Below, piece after piece: positions 32,286 through 40,340 of a stretch of 64,000 nucleotides of DNA. This stretch comes from [Mycobacterium] fortunisiensis (GTDB lineage Bacteria > Actinomycetota > Actinomycetes > Mycobacteriales > Mycobacteriaceae): positions 26,245 to 90,244 of the forward strand of contig NZ_VOMB01000022.1 of NCBI RefSeq assembly GCF_019050325.1. The letters are read 5' to 3'. The stretch's first letter is position 1. Every line of letters begins with the position of its first letter. The notes under the pieces were generated by a model. It was not told the origin of the DNA. It saw only the letters and a list, made by a program, of their open reading frames with translations, and did not search any database. Both the position numbers and the translations under genes were made by a program.

Positions 32286-34120
32286 GCCGGTTGCTGGAGG
32301 TGTCCGACCTTTCGGTGGACTTCCCCACCGACGCCGCGACGGTACACGCGGTGCGGGGCTTGAACTTTCACGTCGACGCCGGCGAGGTGGTGGCGCTCGT
32401 CGGCGAATCCGGCGCCGGGAAGTCGGCCAGTGCGATGGCCGTCGTCGGGTTGCTGCCCGAGTTCGCCGAGGTCTCCGGATCTGTGCGGTTGCGCGGCGAG
32501 GAACTGATCGGGTTGTCCGACGGCCAGATGTCCGGCATCCGCGGCAACACGATCGGCACGGTGTTCCAGGACCCGATGTCCGCGCTCACCCCGGTCTACA
32601 CCGTGGGCGACCAGATCGCCGAAGCGCTCGAAGTCCACAACCGCGAACTGAGCCGGCGCGCGGCCCGCACCCGGGCCACCGAACTGCTCGAGCTCGTCGG
32701 CATCAACCAGCCCCAGCAGCGGGCCCGCGCCTTCCCCCACGAGTTGTCCGGTGGCGAACGCCAGCGCGTGGTGATCGCCATCGCCATCGCGAACGACCCC
32801 GATCTGCTGATCTGCGATGAACCCACCACCGCCCTGGACGTCACGGTGCAGGCCCAGATCCTCGACGTGCTCAAGACCGCGCGTGACGTGACCGGTGCCG
32901 GGGTGCTCATCATCACCCACGACCTCGGGGTGGTCGCCGAGTTCGCCGACCGCGCCCTGGTGATGTACGCGGGCCGGGCGGTGGAGGATGCGCCGGTGGC
33001 CCGGCTGTACGAGCAGGCCGCCATGCCCTACACCGTCGGGTTGCTCGGCTCGGTGCCGCGGCTGGACGCGCCGCAGGGCACCCGGCTGGTGCCGATCCCC
33101 GGCGCACCGCCCGCGCTCACCACCATCCCGCAGGGCTGCCCGTTCGTCCCGCGCTGCCCGCTGGCCATCGACGAATGCCGGGCCGCCGAACCCGATCTCA
33201 TCGAGGTGGCCCCGGATCATCATGCCGCCTGCATCCGGACCGAACACGTCGTCGGACGCCGTGCCGCCGAGCTCTACCAGGTGCCGCAGGCCACGACCAC
33301 CGGGGTTGGGCCGCAGGACACCGACGTGGTGCTGCGGGTGCACGAGGTGTCCAAGACCTTCAACCTGACCAAAGGGGTGGTGCTGCGCCGGAAGATCGGC
33401 GAGGTCCGCGCCGTCGATCACATCAGCTTCGACCTGCGCAGCGGCCGCACTCTCGGCATCGTCGGTGAATCCGGGTCCGGTAAATCCACCACCCTGCACC
33501 AGATTCTGAATCTCACTGCGCCGGAGTCGGGTTCGATCGAAGTGCTGGGCGCCGACGTCGCCGGCCTGAACCGGTCGGCACGACGGGCCCTGCGCACCGA
33601 CCTGCAGGTGGTGTTCCAGGACCCGGTGGCCTCCCTGGACCCACGGCTGCCGGTGTCCGACGTGTTGGCGGAGCCGTTGACCGCCAACGGTTTCGACAAA
33701 CCCCGCGTCGAGGACCGGGTGGCCGAGCTGCTCGAGTTGGTGGGGCTGCGGCGGGCCGATGCCAGCCGGTACCCGGCCGAGTTCTCCGGCGGCCAGAAAC
33801 AGCGCATCGGGATCGCCCGCGCGCTGGCCCTGCAGCCGAAGATCATCGCGCTGGACGAACCGGTCTCGGCACTGGACGTCTCGATCCAGGCCGGCATCAT
33901 CAACCTGCTCCTCGATCTGCAGGACCGGTTCGGCCTGGCCTATCTGTTCGTCTCACACGACCTGTCGGTGGTCAAACACCTGGCCCATGACGTGGCGGTG
34001 ATGCACAAGGGCGCCATCGTCGAGCAGGGGTCCGGCGATTCGGTGTTCGTCGACCCGCAGCACGAATACACCCGCACATTGCTGGCTGCGGTGCCCCAAC
34101 CCAAACCCGCCGGCCGTTAG
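32282..34120 (+). CDS. oppD: oligopeptide ABC transporter dual ATPase OppD
   Basis: A 612-aa protein with two full ABC domains in one chain, as in Rv1281c (same length in memory). Domain 1 has GESGAGKSAS, LSGGERQRVVIAIA and ICDEPTTALDV. Domain 2 has GESGSGKSTT, FSGGQKQRIGIARA and ALDEPVSALDV. Each domain carries an Opp/Dpp-type C-terminal extension; the first includes three Cys (GCPFVPRCPLAIDEC) that in related ATPases bind an Fe-S cluster. It energises the OppBC channel. Confidence 0.95.
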   Translation: MSRLLEVSDLSVDFPTDAATVHAVRGLNFHVDAGEVVALVGESGAGKSASAMAVVGLLPEFAEVSGSVRLRGEELIGLSDGQMSGIRGNTIGTVFQDPMSALTPVYTVGDQIAEALEVHNRELSRRAARTRATELLELVGINQPQQRARAFPHELSGGERQRVVIAIAIANDPDLLICDEPTTALDVTVQAQILDVLKTARDVTGAGVLIITHDLGVVAEFADRALVMYAGRAVEDAPVARLYEQAAMPYTVGLLGSVPRLDAPQGTRLVPIPGAPPALTTIPQGCPFVPRCPLAIDECRAAEPDLIEVAPDHHAACIRTEHVVGRRAAELYQVPQATTTGVGPQDTDVVLRVHEVSKTFNLTKGVVLRRKIGEVRAVDHISFDLRSGRTLGIVGESGSGKSTTLHQILNLTAPESGSIEVLGADVAGLNRSARRALRTDLQVVFQDPVASLDPRLPVSDVLAEPLTANGFDKPRVEDRVAELLELVGLRRADASRYPAEFSGGQKQRIGIARALALQPKIIALDEPVSALDVSIQAGIINLLLDLQDRFGLAYLFVSHDLSVVKHLAHDVAVMHKGAIVEQGSGDSVFVDPQHEYTRTLLAAVPQPKPAGR

Positions 34121-34162
34121 GTATTGCCGCAAGTCCGGGTGGCTGCCTCTAGCATCGGTTGG

Positions 34163-35854
34163 GTGAACGGGTTCAAGGGGTTCAAGCTCCAGCGCATCGC
34201 CATCGTCGCCGCAGTCACCGCACTCGTCCTGGCCGGATGTTCGGGTCGGGACGAGCACGCCCCCTCCCCCGGCGGCAACGCCGAGATCGGCTCCACCAAC
34301 GACATCAACCCACAGGACGTGGCGAACCTGCGCCAGGGCGGCAACCTGCGACTGTCGCTGACCGAGTTCCCGTCGAACTTCAACCCGCTGCACATCGACG
34401 GCAACACCGCCGACGTCGGCTCGCTCACCCGCTCCACCCTGCCGCGGGCGTTCGTGATCGCCGCCGACGGTTCGGCGACGGTCAACACCGACTACTTCAC
34501 CAGCGTGGAGCTGACCGGCACCAACCCCCAGGTCGTGACGTACACGATCAACCCCAAGGCGGTGTGGACCGACGGCACCCCGATCACCTGGGAGGACATC
34601 AAGTCCCAGGTCGAAGCCAACAGTGGGAAGAACCCGGCGTTCGTCATCGCCGCCCCCAACGGGTGCGAGCGGGTGGCCTCGGTGACCCGCGGCGTGGACG
34701 ACCGGCAGGCCGTGATGACCTTCGCCAAGCCCTACGCCGACTGGAAGGGCATCTTCGCCGGCAACGGCCGGCTGCTGCCCAAGAGCATGACCGCAACCCC
34801 CGAGGCGTTCAACAAGGCTCAGCTCGCCGAGCCCGGCCCGTCGGCCGGGCCGTTCATGGTGTCCAACCTCGACCGCGGCGCACAACGGATCACGCTGAGC
34901 CGCAACCCGAAATGGTGGGGCACCCCACCGCTGCTGGACACCATCACCTACCTCGTCCTGGATGACGCCGCGCGCATCCCGGCACTGCAGAACAACGCCA
35001 TCGACGCCACCGGCACCGCATCATTGGACGAGCTGACCATCGCCCGCAAGACCGCGGGCATCAGCATCCGGCGGGCGCCGTCGGCGAGCTGGTACCACCT
35101 GACCTTCAACGGCGCGCCCGGCTCGATCCTGGCCGACCCGGCCCTGCGCCGCGCGGTGGCCAAGGGCATCGACCGTCAGGCCATCGCCAACATCACCCAG
35201 CGCGGCCTCACCGACAATCCGGTGCCGCTGAACAACCACATCTTCGTGGCCGGCCAGCAGGGCTACCAGGACAACGCCGAGCCGGTGGCCTTCGACCCGG
35301 ACCGGGCCAGGGCCGAGCTCGACGCCCTGGGTTGGAAAGTGCCTGACGGACAACAGTTCCGGGAGAAGGACGGCAAGCAGCTGACCATCCGCAACGTCTT
35401 CTACGACGCGGGCAGCACCCGACAGGTGGCCCAGGTGGCCCAACACATGCTCGGCCAGATCGGGGTGAACCTGACCCTCGACACCAAGCCGGGTACCGGG
35501 TTCTTCACCAACTACATCATCAAGGGCGACTTCGACATCGCCCAGTTCGGCTGGTCCGGTGACGCGTTCCCGCTCAGCTCGCTGACCCAGGTCTACGCAC
35601 AGGACGGTGCCAGTAACTTCGGAAAAGTCGGCAGCCCCGAGATCGACGCCAAGATCGAGCAGACGCTGGAGGAGCTGGACCCGGACAAGGCGCGGGCGCT
35701 GGCCAACGAGCTCGACCGGTTGCTCTTCGAAGAAGCGTTCAGCCTGCCGCTGTTCCAGTCGCCCGGAAACGTGGCGGTGCGCAGCAACCTGGCCAACTTC
35801 GGCGCTTTCGGCCTGGCCGACCCCGACTACACGAAGATCGGCTTCCTCAAGTAG
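34163..35854 (+). CDS. oppA: oligopeptide-binding lipoprotein OppA
   Basis: A 563-aa SBP family 5 lipoprotein that delivers peptides to OppBC. From the GTG at 34163 the signal peptide ends in LVLAGC with Cys26 lipidated; a GTG at 34139 is an alternative start. The mature sequence follows Rv1280c closely (TSDINQQD-like STNDINPQDVANL, GGNLRLSLTEFP, VTRGVDDRQAVMTFAKPYA, FGWSGDAFPLSSLTQ). It is the last gene of the oppBCDA operon. Its 3' end overlaps the convergent hydrolase gene by 8 bp. Confidence 0.94.
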   Translation: MNGFKGFKLQRIAIVAAVTALVLAGCSGRDEHAPSPGGNAEIGSTNDINPQDVANLRQGGNLRLSLTEFPSNFNPLHIDGNTADVGSLTRSTLPRAFVIAADGSATVNTDYFTSVELTGTNPQVVTYTINPKAVWTDGTPITWEDIKSQVEANSGKNPAFVIAAPNGCERVASVTRGVDDRQAVMTFAKPYADWKGIFAGNGRLLPKSMTATPEAFNKAQLAEPGPSAGPFMVSNLDRGAQRITLSRNPKWWGTPPLLDTITYLVLDDAARIPALQNNAIDATGTASLDELTIARKTAGISIRRAPSASWYHLTFNGAPGSILADPALRRAVAKGIDRQAIANITQRGLTDNPVPLNNHIFVAGQQGYQDNAEPVAFDPDRARAELDALGWKVPDGQQFREKDGKQLTIRNVFYDAGSTRQVAQVAQHMLGQIGVNLTLDTKPGTGFFTNYIIKGDFDIAQFGWSGDAFPLSSLTQVYAQDGASNFGKVGSPEIDAKIEQTLEELDPDKARALANELDRLLFEEAFSLPLFQSPGNVAVRSNLANFGAFGLADPDYTKIGFLK

Positions 35855-37085
35855 ATCCGGGCAGCGGCAGTGCCGCCTCCAGGGCGGCGGCCGCCGCGAT
35901 CGCCGACACCGCAGCCCGGATGACCATGCGCTGCGGCAGCGCGTCCAGTTCCGGGGCGGTCGCCGAAAGCTGTTCGGCCACACCACCGCACACCGCCCGC
36001 AGCACTGCCAGTGCCGCACGCTCACGGGTGTCGAGGATGCTGTGGGCCGCGGTGGGCATCGACACCAGCACGGCCCGCGGCACCAGCTCGGCGATCCGCT
36101 CGGCGACCGCGGGCGGCGTGGTCAGATCACGACCACCGGACAGTACGACGGTGGGCCAGTGGAAGTGCGGCATCTGGGTTGTCAGGTCGAACGGTTCGGC
36201 TTCGAACGGTTCATAGAACCGCGCGCTGCCGATCATGTCCGCCATGTCCAGCGCGGGGTCCAGCGGTAGACCGTCGGGCACCCCGGCGTAGTTCAACTCG
36301 CGGAACGCAATCCGCCCGACCAGATCCACCTCGTTGCGGTAGGGCGCTTTTCGCGTCGAGAGCCGGCTCAGCCGGCGCATACCCCGCCACACCAGGGTGC
36401 GCCGGCGCAGCAGCAGGTCGAGTTCACGGTCCAGCAGCGCGGCACCGCCGAAACCGTACAGCAGGCCGGGCAATTCGCCACCGTTGCCGGCCAGTGTCCC
36501 GTCGGCGACCAGGCGGTGCACCTTGGGCACCAGCGGTGCCGTCCGCGGGTCGGTACCGTCCCAGAGCAACCCACGGATGGCGCTGCGCACGGCCTCGATA
36601 TCGGTGGCGGACAGCAGTGGCGAGTCCAGCACCATGGCGGCAACCCGGTCGGGATGACGCACCCCGAAGCCGGCGGCGAGGTAACTGCCGTATGAGGTGC
36701 CGTACAGCACCGCCTCGTGGCTGCCGGCATCGTCGAGCACCGCAGCGATGTCGTCGACCACCTGCTCGACGGTGATGGCCGACGGTGGTAGATCCGCGCC
36801 CGCGTCGGTGTGACGCGACATTCCGATCCCGCGGTGCTCGACCATGATGACGTCAAGACCGGCTGCGGCGGCATGCCGGCGGAACGAACGGTAGGGCTGG
36901 ACCGACGCGACGCCGGGCCCGCCGGGAACGATGACCACCGGACGCGTCGATTTGCGGCCGGCCCGCACGTAGAACAGGTCGAACTGGTCATCCGAGTCGG
37001 GACTGACTCCACGTCGCACCGCCCGCACCCCGGGCAACGCAGCCAATTTGTCGTGCACCCGCCTGCGCTTGGCATTCATGGTCAT
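35847..37085 (-). CDS. alpha/beta hydrolase (S33 proline-iminopeptidase-like)
   Basis: A 412-aa cytoplasmic alpha/beta hydrolase. The nucleophile elbow is GTSYGS, the oxyanion region is VIVPGGPGVAS, and the acid and base are likely the Asp in VVLSGGRDLTTPP and the His in PTAAHSILD. It belongs to the TAP/proline iminopeptidase-like S33 group. The start at 37085 (GGAG upstream) is used; an ATG two codons later is possible. Beside the peptide importer a peptidase function would make sense, but this is inference. Confidence 0.88.
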   Translation of the reverse strand: MTMNAKRRRVHDKLAALPGVRAVRRGVSPDSDDQFDLFYVRAGRKSTRPVVIVPGGPGVASVQPYRSFRRHAAAAGLDVIMVEHRGIGMSRHTDAGADLPPSAITVEQVVDDIAAVLDDAGSHEAVLYGTSYGSYLAAGFGVRHPDRVAAMVLDSPLLSATDIEAVRSAIRGLLWDGTDPRTAPLVPKVHRLVADGTLAGNGGELPGLLYGFGGAALLDRELDLLLRRRTLVWRGMRRLSRLSTRKAPYRNEVDLVGRIAFRELNYAGVPDGLPLDPALDMADMIGSARFYEPFEAEPFDLTTQMPHFHWPTVVLSGGRDLTTPPAVAERIAELVPRAVLVSMPTAAHSILDTRERAALAVLRAVCGGVAEQLSATAPELDALPQRMVIRAAVSAIAAAAALEAALPLPGST

Positions 37086-37110
37086 TGCGCTCCATTGTGC
37101 CGCGCCGGGT

Positions 37111-37377
37111 TCAGATCAGATAGATCGCGAAGATCCCCCCGAACAACACCGCCAGCCAGCCGTCGGTGGCGAGTTTGAGCCATGGCGGCGCACTCCGCAC
37201 CTCCATGAACTGCCGGATGATCAAGCGGGACTTGATCAGCGTGAACGCCAGCACGAGTGCGGTGATCGGCACGCTGGCCCGCAGGGTGTCGGAGTACTGG
37301 GCCGGCGCGAGCCACCACGATCCGACGGTGATGGCGACCAGCACCAGCCAGGTCCGGGTCACTGTCTTGTCGGTCAT
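37111..37377 (-). CDS. COX4/NorF-like small membrane protein
   Basis: An 88-aa protein with three hydrophobic helices: TWLVLVAITVGSWWLAP, ASVPITALVLAFTLIKSRLI and WLAVLFGGIFAIYLI. Between helices 2 and 3 lies IIRQFMEVRSAPPWLK, the signature region of prokaryotic cytochrome c oxidase subunit IV (COX4_pro). GAGGAG precedes the ATG at 37377; an ATG at 37410, one base after the upstream stop, is possible. It is the last gene of a four-gene membrane operon. No haem-binding subunit is present nearby. Confidence 0.85.
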   Translation of the reverse strand: MTDKTVTRTWLVLVAITVGSWWLAPAQYSDTLRASVPITALVLAFTLIKSRLIIRQFMEVRSAPPWLKLATDGWLAVLFGGIFAIYLI

Positions 37378-37411
37378 TGTCGGCTCCTCGCGCAAGCGCT
37401 CGTCGGTCATG

Positions 37412-37990
37412 TCACCTCATCACGTAGAGCAGGCCGAAGATGATCACCCAGAGCAGATCGACCATGTGCCAGTAGACCGCGCTGGATTCCACCACCGTGG
37501 ACCGGCGGCGGGACGGGATCCGCAATTCCCGGATGATCACGCCCAATGCGATGAGCCCGATCAACACGTGAATCAGGTGCACACCGGTGAGCACGTAGTA
37601 GAACGAGTAGAACATCTCGGAGTTGGTGTGCCCGGCCTGGATCTTGACCAGCCACTCATAACCCTTGCAGGCCATGAACATCAGACCGCCGATACCGCCG
37701 GCGTAGGTGTACCGGATAGCCACGTCGTGACGGCCGGCGCGAGCGGCCAGCACCGCCCGGGCCACCAGCCAGGAGCTGGTCAGCAGGATCACGGTGTTGA
37801 CCACGCCGATGGTGATGTCGAGATGTTGTTGGGCACGCAGGAATTCGTCCGGATTCATGGTCCGGTAGATCATGAAGATGATGAAATAGCCGCCGAAGAT
37901 GACCAGGTCACCGAGCACCATCACCCACATGTTGCCGTCGCCCGGCAGATGTTCAGCCCGCTGCTGCGGGCGTGAGTCAGTTTGTGTCAC
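37412..37990 (-). CDS. COX3/NorE-like heme-copper oxidase subunit III family protein
   Basis: A 192-aa five-helix membrane protein of the cytochrome c oxidase subunit III family. It shows HLPGDGNMWVMVLGDLVIFG, the helix-3 segment GYEWLVKI, SEMFYSFYYVLTGVHLIHVLIG and the final SAVYWHMVDLLWVIIF with conserved His and Trp. Its short length resembles NorE. The GTG at 37990 overlaps the upstream membrane gene by 14 bp. In ordinary oxidases it would pair with a catalytic subunit I, which is missing from this window. Confidence 0.9.
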   Translation of the reverse strand: MTQTDSRPQQRAEHLPGDGNMWVMVLGDLVIFGGYFIIFMIYRTMNPDEFLRAQQHLDITIGVVNTVILLTSSWLVARAVLAARAGRHDVAIRYTYAGGIGGLMFMACKGYEWLVKIQAGHTNSEMFYSFYYVLTGVHLIHVLIGLIALGVIIRELRIPSRRRSTVVESSAVYWHMVDLLWVIIFGLLYVMR

Positions 37991-38723
37991 TGGGGTTTTC
38001 CTCCTGCATGGCGGCCTGCCGCAGCAACACGATCAGCGCCGAGAGCCAGACCGAGAAGACCACGACGGCCAGCCAGAACGCGATCGAGCCGTTCCAGGCG
38101 AACGGCCCGGAGGGGAATACGAACATCTGGGTGGCGATGACCTCGGTGATGATCTGCCAGATGCTCACGTAGGCGAACCAGGCCGGGAAGACGTTGTTCT
38201 TGTCGTAGAGGATGGCGATGGCCAGCACCAGGTAGGCCGCCGTGAAGCAACCCAAAGAGCCGTTGTAGGACAGCATTCCGAGGTCGTAGAGCAGGCTGAT
38301 CAATTCCGGATCACGGTCGGGCCGGAACGCGGCGGTCAAGAAGCACACCGACACCAGCAGAAACCCGGGCAGCGCTCCGACACTCATGCCGCCGATGTAG
38401 CCGTAGGCGAACACCGAACCGACCGACATGCGCTTGATCTGGTAGGCCACCAGGCCGTTCGTCATGGCCGCGCCGCCCAGCAGGATCAGCAGCAGGCAGA
38501 ACCCGATTTTGATGGTGAAGCCGTGCTCGGCGAAGAACGCGACCTTGTCGGCCGCGGTGACATCGGGCCGCGGTGGTGGCGTCACCCGGGTCAGGATGCA
38601 GATGATGACGCCGAATGCGCCGTACCAGAGCGGGAAGAACCAGGTCATCAACCGTACGTCGGGCCGGCCCGGTGGCGCCTCGCCCGCGGCGCGGGAGGTC
38701 GGGCCGGGGGTCAGTGTGGTCAC
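37977..38723 (-). CDS. multi-pass membrane protein, paralog of next gene
   Basis: A 248-aa protein with about six or seven membrane helices and an N-terminal cytoplasmic tail. It shares with 38720-39460 the helix-loop AAFRPDRDPELISLLYDLG (there AAFRPDRNPELIMLLNDLA), the region around ILYDKNNVFPAWFAYVSIW, and SGPFAWNGSIAFWL near the C-terminus. I know no function for this family. The GTG at 38723 overlaps the preceding stop (GTGA), so all four membrane genes are coupled. Being bound to COX3/COX4-like subunits, it may be part of a membrane redox or transport complex. Confidence 0.8.
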   Translation of the reverse strand: MTTLTPGPTSRAAGEAPPGRPDVRLMTWFFPLWYGAFGVIICILTRVTPPPRPDVTAADKVAFFAEHGFTIKIGFCLLLILLGGAAMTNGLVAYQIKRMSVGSVFAYGYIGGMSVGALPGFLLVSVCFLTAAFRPDRDPELISLLYDLGMLSYNGSLGCFTAAYLVLAIAILYDKNNVFPAWFAYVSIWQIITEVIATQMFVFPSGPFAWNGSIAFWLAVVVFSVWLSALIVLLRQAAMQEENPSDTN

Positions 38724-39460
38724 GCGGTCACACCTTCGTCCACGGCCTGGCGGATCACCGCGCGACGCAGCACGAAGAACATCACGACGACGAAGATCGC
38801 GAACGCACCGTTGCGCAGCCAGAAGGCCAGCACGCCGTCCCATGCCAGCGGCCCGCTGTGGAACACCGCCGCGCCCGCGGCTGGGATCATTGCGATGCCG
38901 GTGGCCAGCGAATAGTGCCCCACCCATCGCGGGAACACCGGGTCCGGGCCGTCGTCGAAATACACCGCCACCGCGAGCAGGACGAACTGTGACACCACCA
39001 TGCCCACCGGCGCGACGAACACGATCCAGGCCAGGTCGTTGAGCAGCATGATCAGCTCAGGGTTGCGGTCCGGCCGGAAGGCCGCAACCAGGAACAGGAT
39101 GTTGGACAGCGCGAAGATGGTGGCGCCACTGACCACGGCGGTCAGGTAGCAGTAGGCGAATACGCCGCTCTGCTGCATGCGCTTCATCTGGGTGACGATC
39201 ACCATGAAGAACGGCAGGATCAGGATCCCGCAGAGATTGAACGTTACCTGGCTGAACCGGATCCACGCGGTGTGATCGGCGTAGAAGCCGGCCACCTGCT
39301 GCGCGTTCCAGCTCGGTGACATGGGTGGCCAGAAGCCCGGGAACGCCAGCAGCGCCAGCAGCAGTACCGCGCCGACCGCGGGGCCGGTCCACAAGCTCAC
39401 CCATTGGGCCTTGATGTTTCCGGCTTTCGGCAGGTCTTGAACCTGCTCCAGGATCTGCAC
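38720..39460 (-). CDS. multi-pass membrane protein, first gene of COX3/COX4-like operon
   Basis: A 246-aa protein with about six or seven membrane helices, paralogous to the next gene. The GTG at 39460 follows an excellent Shine-Dalgarno (GGAGGTAGC), which decides the start; longer frames run antisense through the promoter. It carries the shared AAFRPDRNPEL loop, FPRWVGHYSLATGIAMIPA and GPLAWDGVLAFWLR. It has few His or Cys residues, so it does not look like a haem-binding subunit. It starts the operon controlled by the divergent TetR gene. The function is unknown. Confidence 0.82.
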   Translation of the reverse strand: MQILEQVQDLPKAGNIKAQWVSLWTGPAVGAVLLLALLAFPGFWPPMSPSWNAQQVAGFYADHTAWIRFSQVTFNLCGILILPFFMVIVTQMKRMQQSGVFAYCYLTAVVSGATIFALSNILFLVAAFRPDRNPELIMLLNDLAWIVFVAPVGMVVSQFVLLAVAVYFDDGPDPVFPRWVGHYSLATGIAMIPAAGAAVFHSGPLAWDGVLAFWLRNGAFAIFVVVMFFVLRRAVIRQAVDEGVTA

Positions 39461-39470
39461 GCTACCTCCA

Positions 39471-39487
39471 AAACTGACTTCAGTCAG
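39471..39487 (-). promoter_or_regulatory. TetR operator candidate, copy 1
   Basis: Read on the minus strand it is CTGACTGAAGTCAGTTT, directly before the Shine-Dalgarno of the membrane operon. The second copy (39543-39558) is the same motif in mirror orientation next to the TetR gene. Shared consensus: CTGA-S-T-R-M-AGTCAGTT. Confidence 0.6.
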
Positions 39488-39542
39488 AACTTGCCAACTC
39501 CGAAACCGTAACGCTCCACGCGTCGGAAGGAAAGAGTCAATA

Positions 39543-39558
39543 CTGAGTACAGTCAGTT
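39543..39558 (+). promoter_or_regulatory. TetR operator candidate, copy 2
   Basis: CTGAGTACAGTCAGTT on the plus strand, 25 bp before the TetR start. It matches copy 1 at 13 of 16 positions and contains the inverted pair ACTGA/TCAGT. Two mirrored copies between divergent genes suggest that the TetR protein represses both transcripts. Confidence 0.6.
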
Positions 39559-39582
39559 CTTGATTGTCGTAACATCGGGATC

Positions 39583-40203
39583 GTGCTGAAGGCTCAATCG
39601 CCGCCACCGCGCAGCCGCAAGGGTCAGCAGACCCGCGAGCGGTTACTGGGTGCAGCGATCGCCGAGTTCAAACGCGGCGGCATGGCCGCGGCCGACACCG
39701 CCGCGATCGCCTCGGCCGCCGGGGTCGCCCACGGCACGTTCTTCTTCCACTTCCCCACCAAGGAACACGTCCTGGTGGAGCTGGAACAGCGCGAGGAAGC
39801 CCGGATGGCCGCCGAGCTCATTCGGGCCTTCGCCGAACCGCACGATGTGCGCACCACCTTGGCCGAATCGGTGCACATACTGGAAAAACTGGAGCGGCGG
39901 CTGGGCCGCCCGCTGTTCAAAGATTTTCTGGCCCTGCACTTTTCCACCACCCGCCCGCCCACCGAGGAATGGGCACACCATCCCGTGCTCGTGACTCTGG
40001 TCGAAGAACTGCAGCGGGCCAGGGCTGCCGGTGAGATTCCCGACGAGGTCGACGTGCTGCACAACGGGGCGTCATTCTTCGCCGGTCTGTACGCCCTGCT
40101 GATCACCATCCCCGACACCCCGGACGTCCGGGTCCCGGTGATCAACGAGTACCTGACCACCTACCTCTACGGCATGCGGGTGCGGGGCTTGGATTCGGGC
40201 TGA
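39583..40203 (+). CDS. TetR-family transcriptional regulator
   Basis: A 206-aa regulator with a typical TetR helix-turn-helix (TAAIASAAGVAHGTFFFHFP, about residues 38-57, then TKEHVLVELEQ). The C-terminal ligand domain is not one I recognise. The GTG at 39583 is the start. It is divergent from the four-gene membrane operon, with mirrored operator-like motifs between, so it probably controls that operon and itself. It ends before a strong bidirectional hairpin. Confidence 0.9.
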   Translation: MLKAQSPPPRSRKGQQTRERLLGAAIAEFKRGGMAAADTAAIASAAGVAHGTFFFHFPTKEHVLVELEQREEARMAAELIRAFAEPHDVRTTLAESVHILEKLERRLGRPLFKDFLALHFSTTRPPTEEWAHHPVLVTLVEELQRARAAGEIPDEVDVLHNGASFFAGLYALLITIPDTPDVRVPVINEYLTTYLYGMRVRGLDSG

Positions 40204-40238
40204 CCCACAATTCGGTGGCCTCCTGTGACGTGTCCCGT

Positions 40239-40289
40239 TTTCTACCTGTGGGTCGTGGCCAGGCAGAGATCACGACCCACCGGTAGAAA
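40239..40289. terminator. strong bidirectional hairpin terminator
   Basis: A 19-nt arm (40239-40257, TTTCTACCTGTGGGTCGTG) pairs with 40271-40289 with only one mismatch, around a 13-nt loop. It lies between the convergent TetR gene (ends 40203) and the ATPase gene (ends 40341). The left arm begins with U-rich sequence and the right arm ends in AGAAA, so each strand ends in a short U-run. Confidence 0.85.
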
Positions 40290-40340
40290 GCGACGACGTC
40301 CGCTGGGCTAACGCCTGAGCCGGTTGGGGCTTGAGCTGCG

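Noticed and set aside
37111..39460. Complete cytochrome oxidase or nitric oxide reductase operon
   Set aside because: Only subunit III- and IV-like proteins are present; neither large protein has the His ligands of a subunit I.
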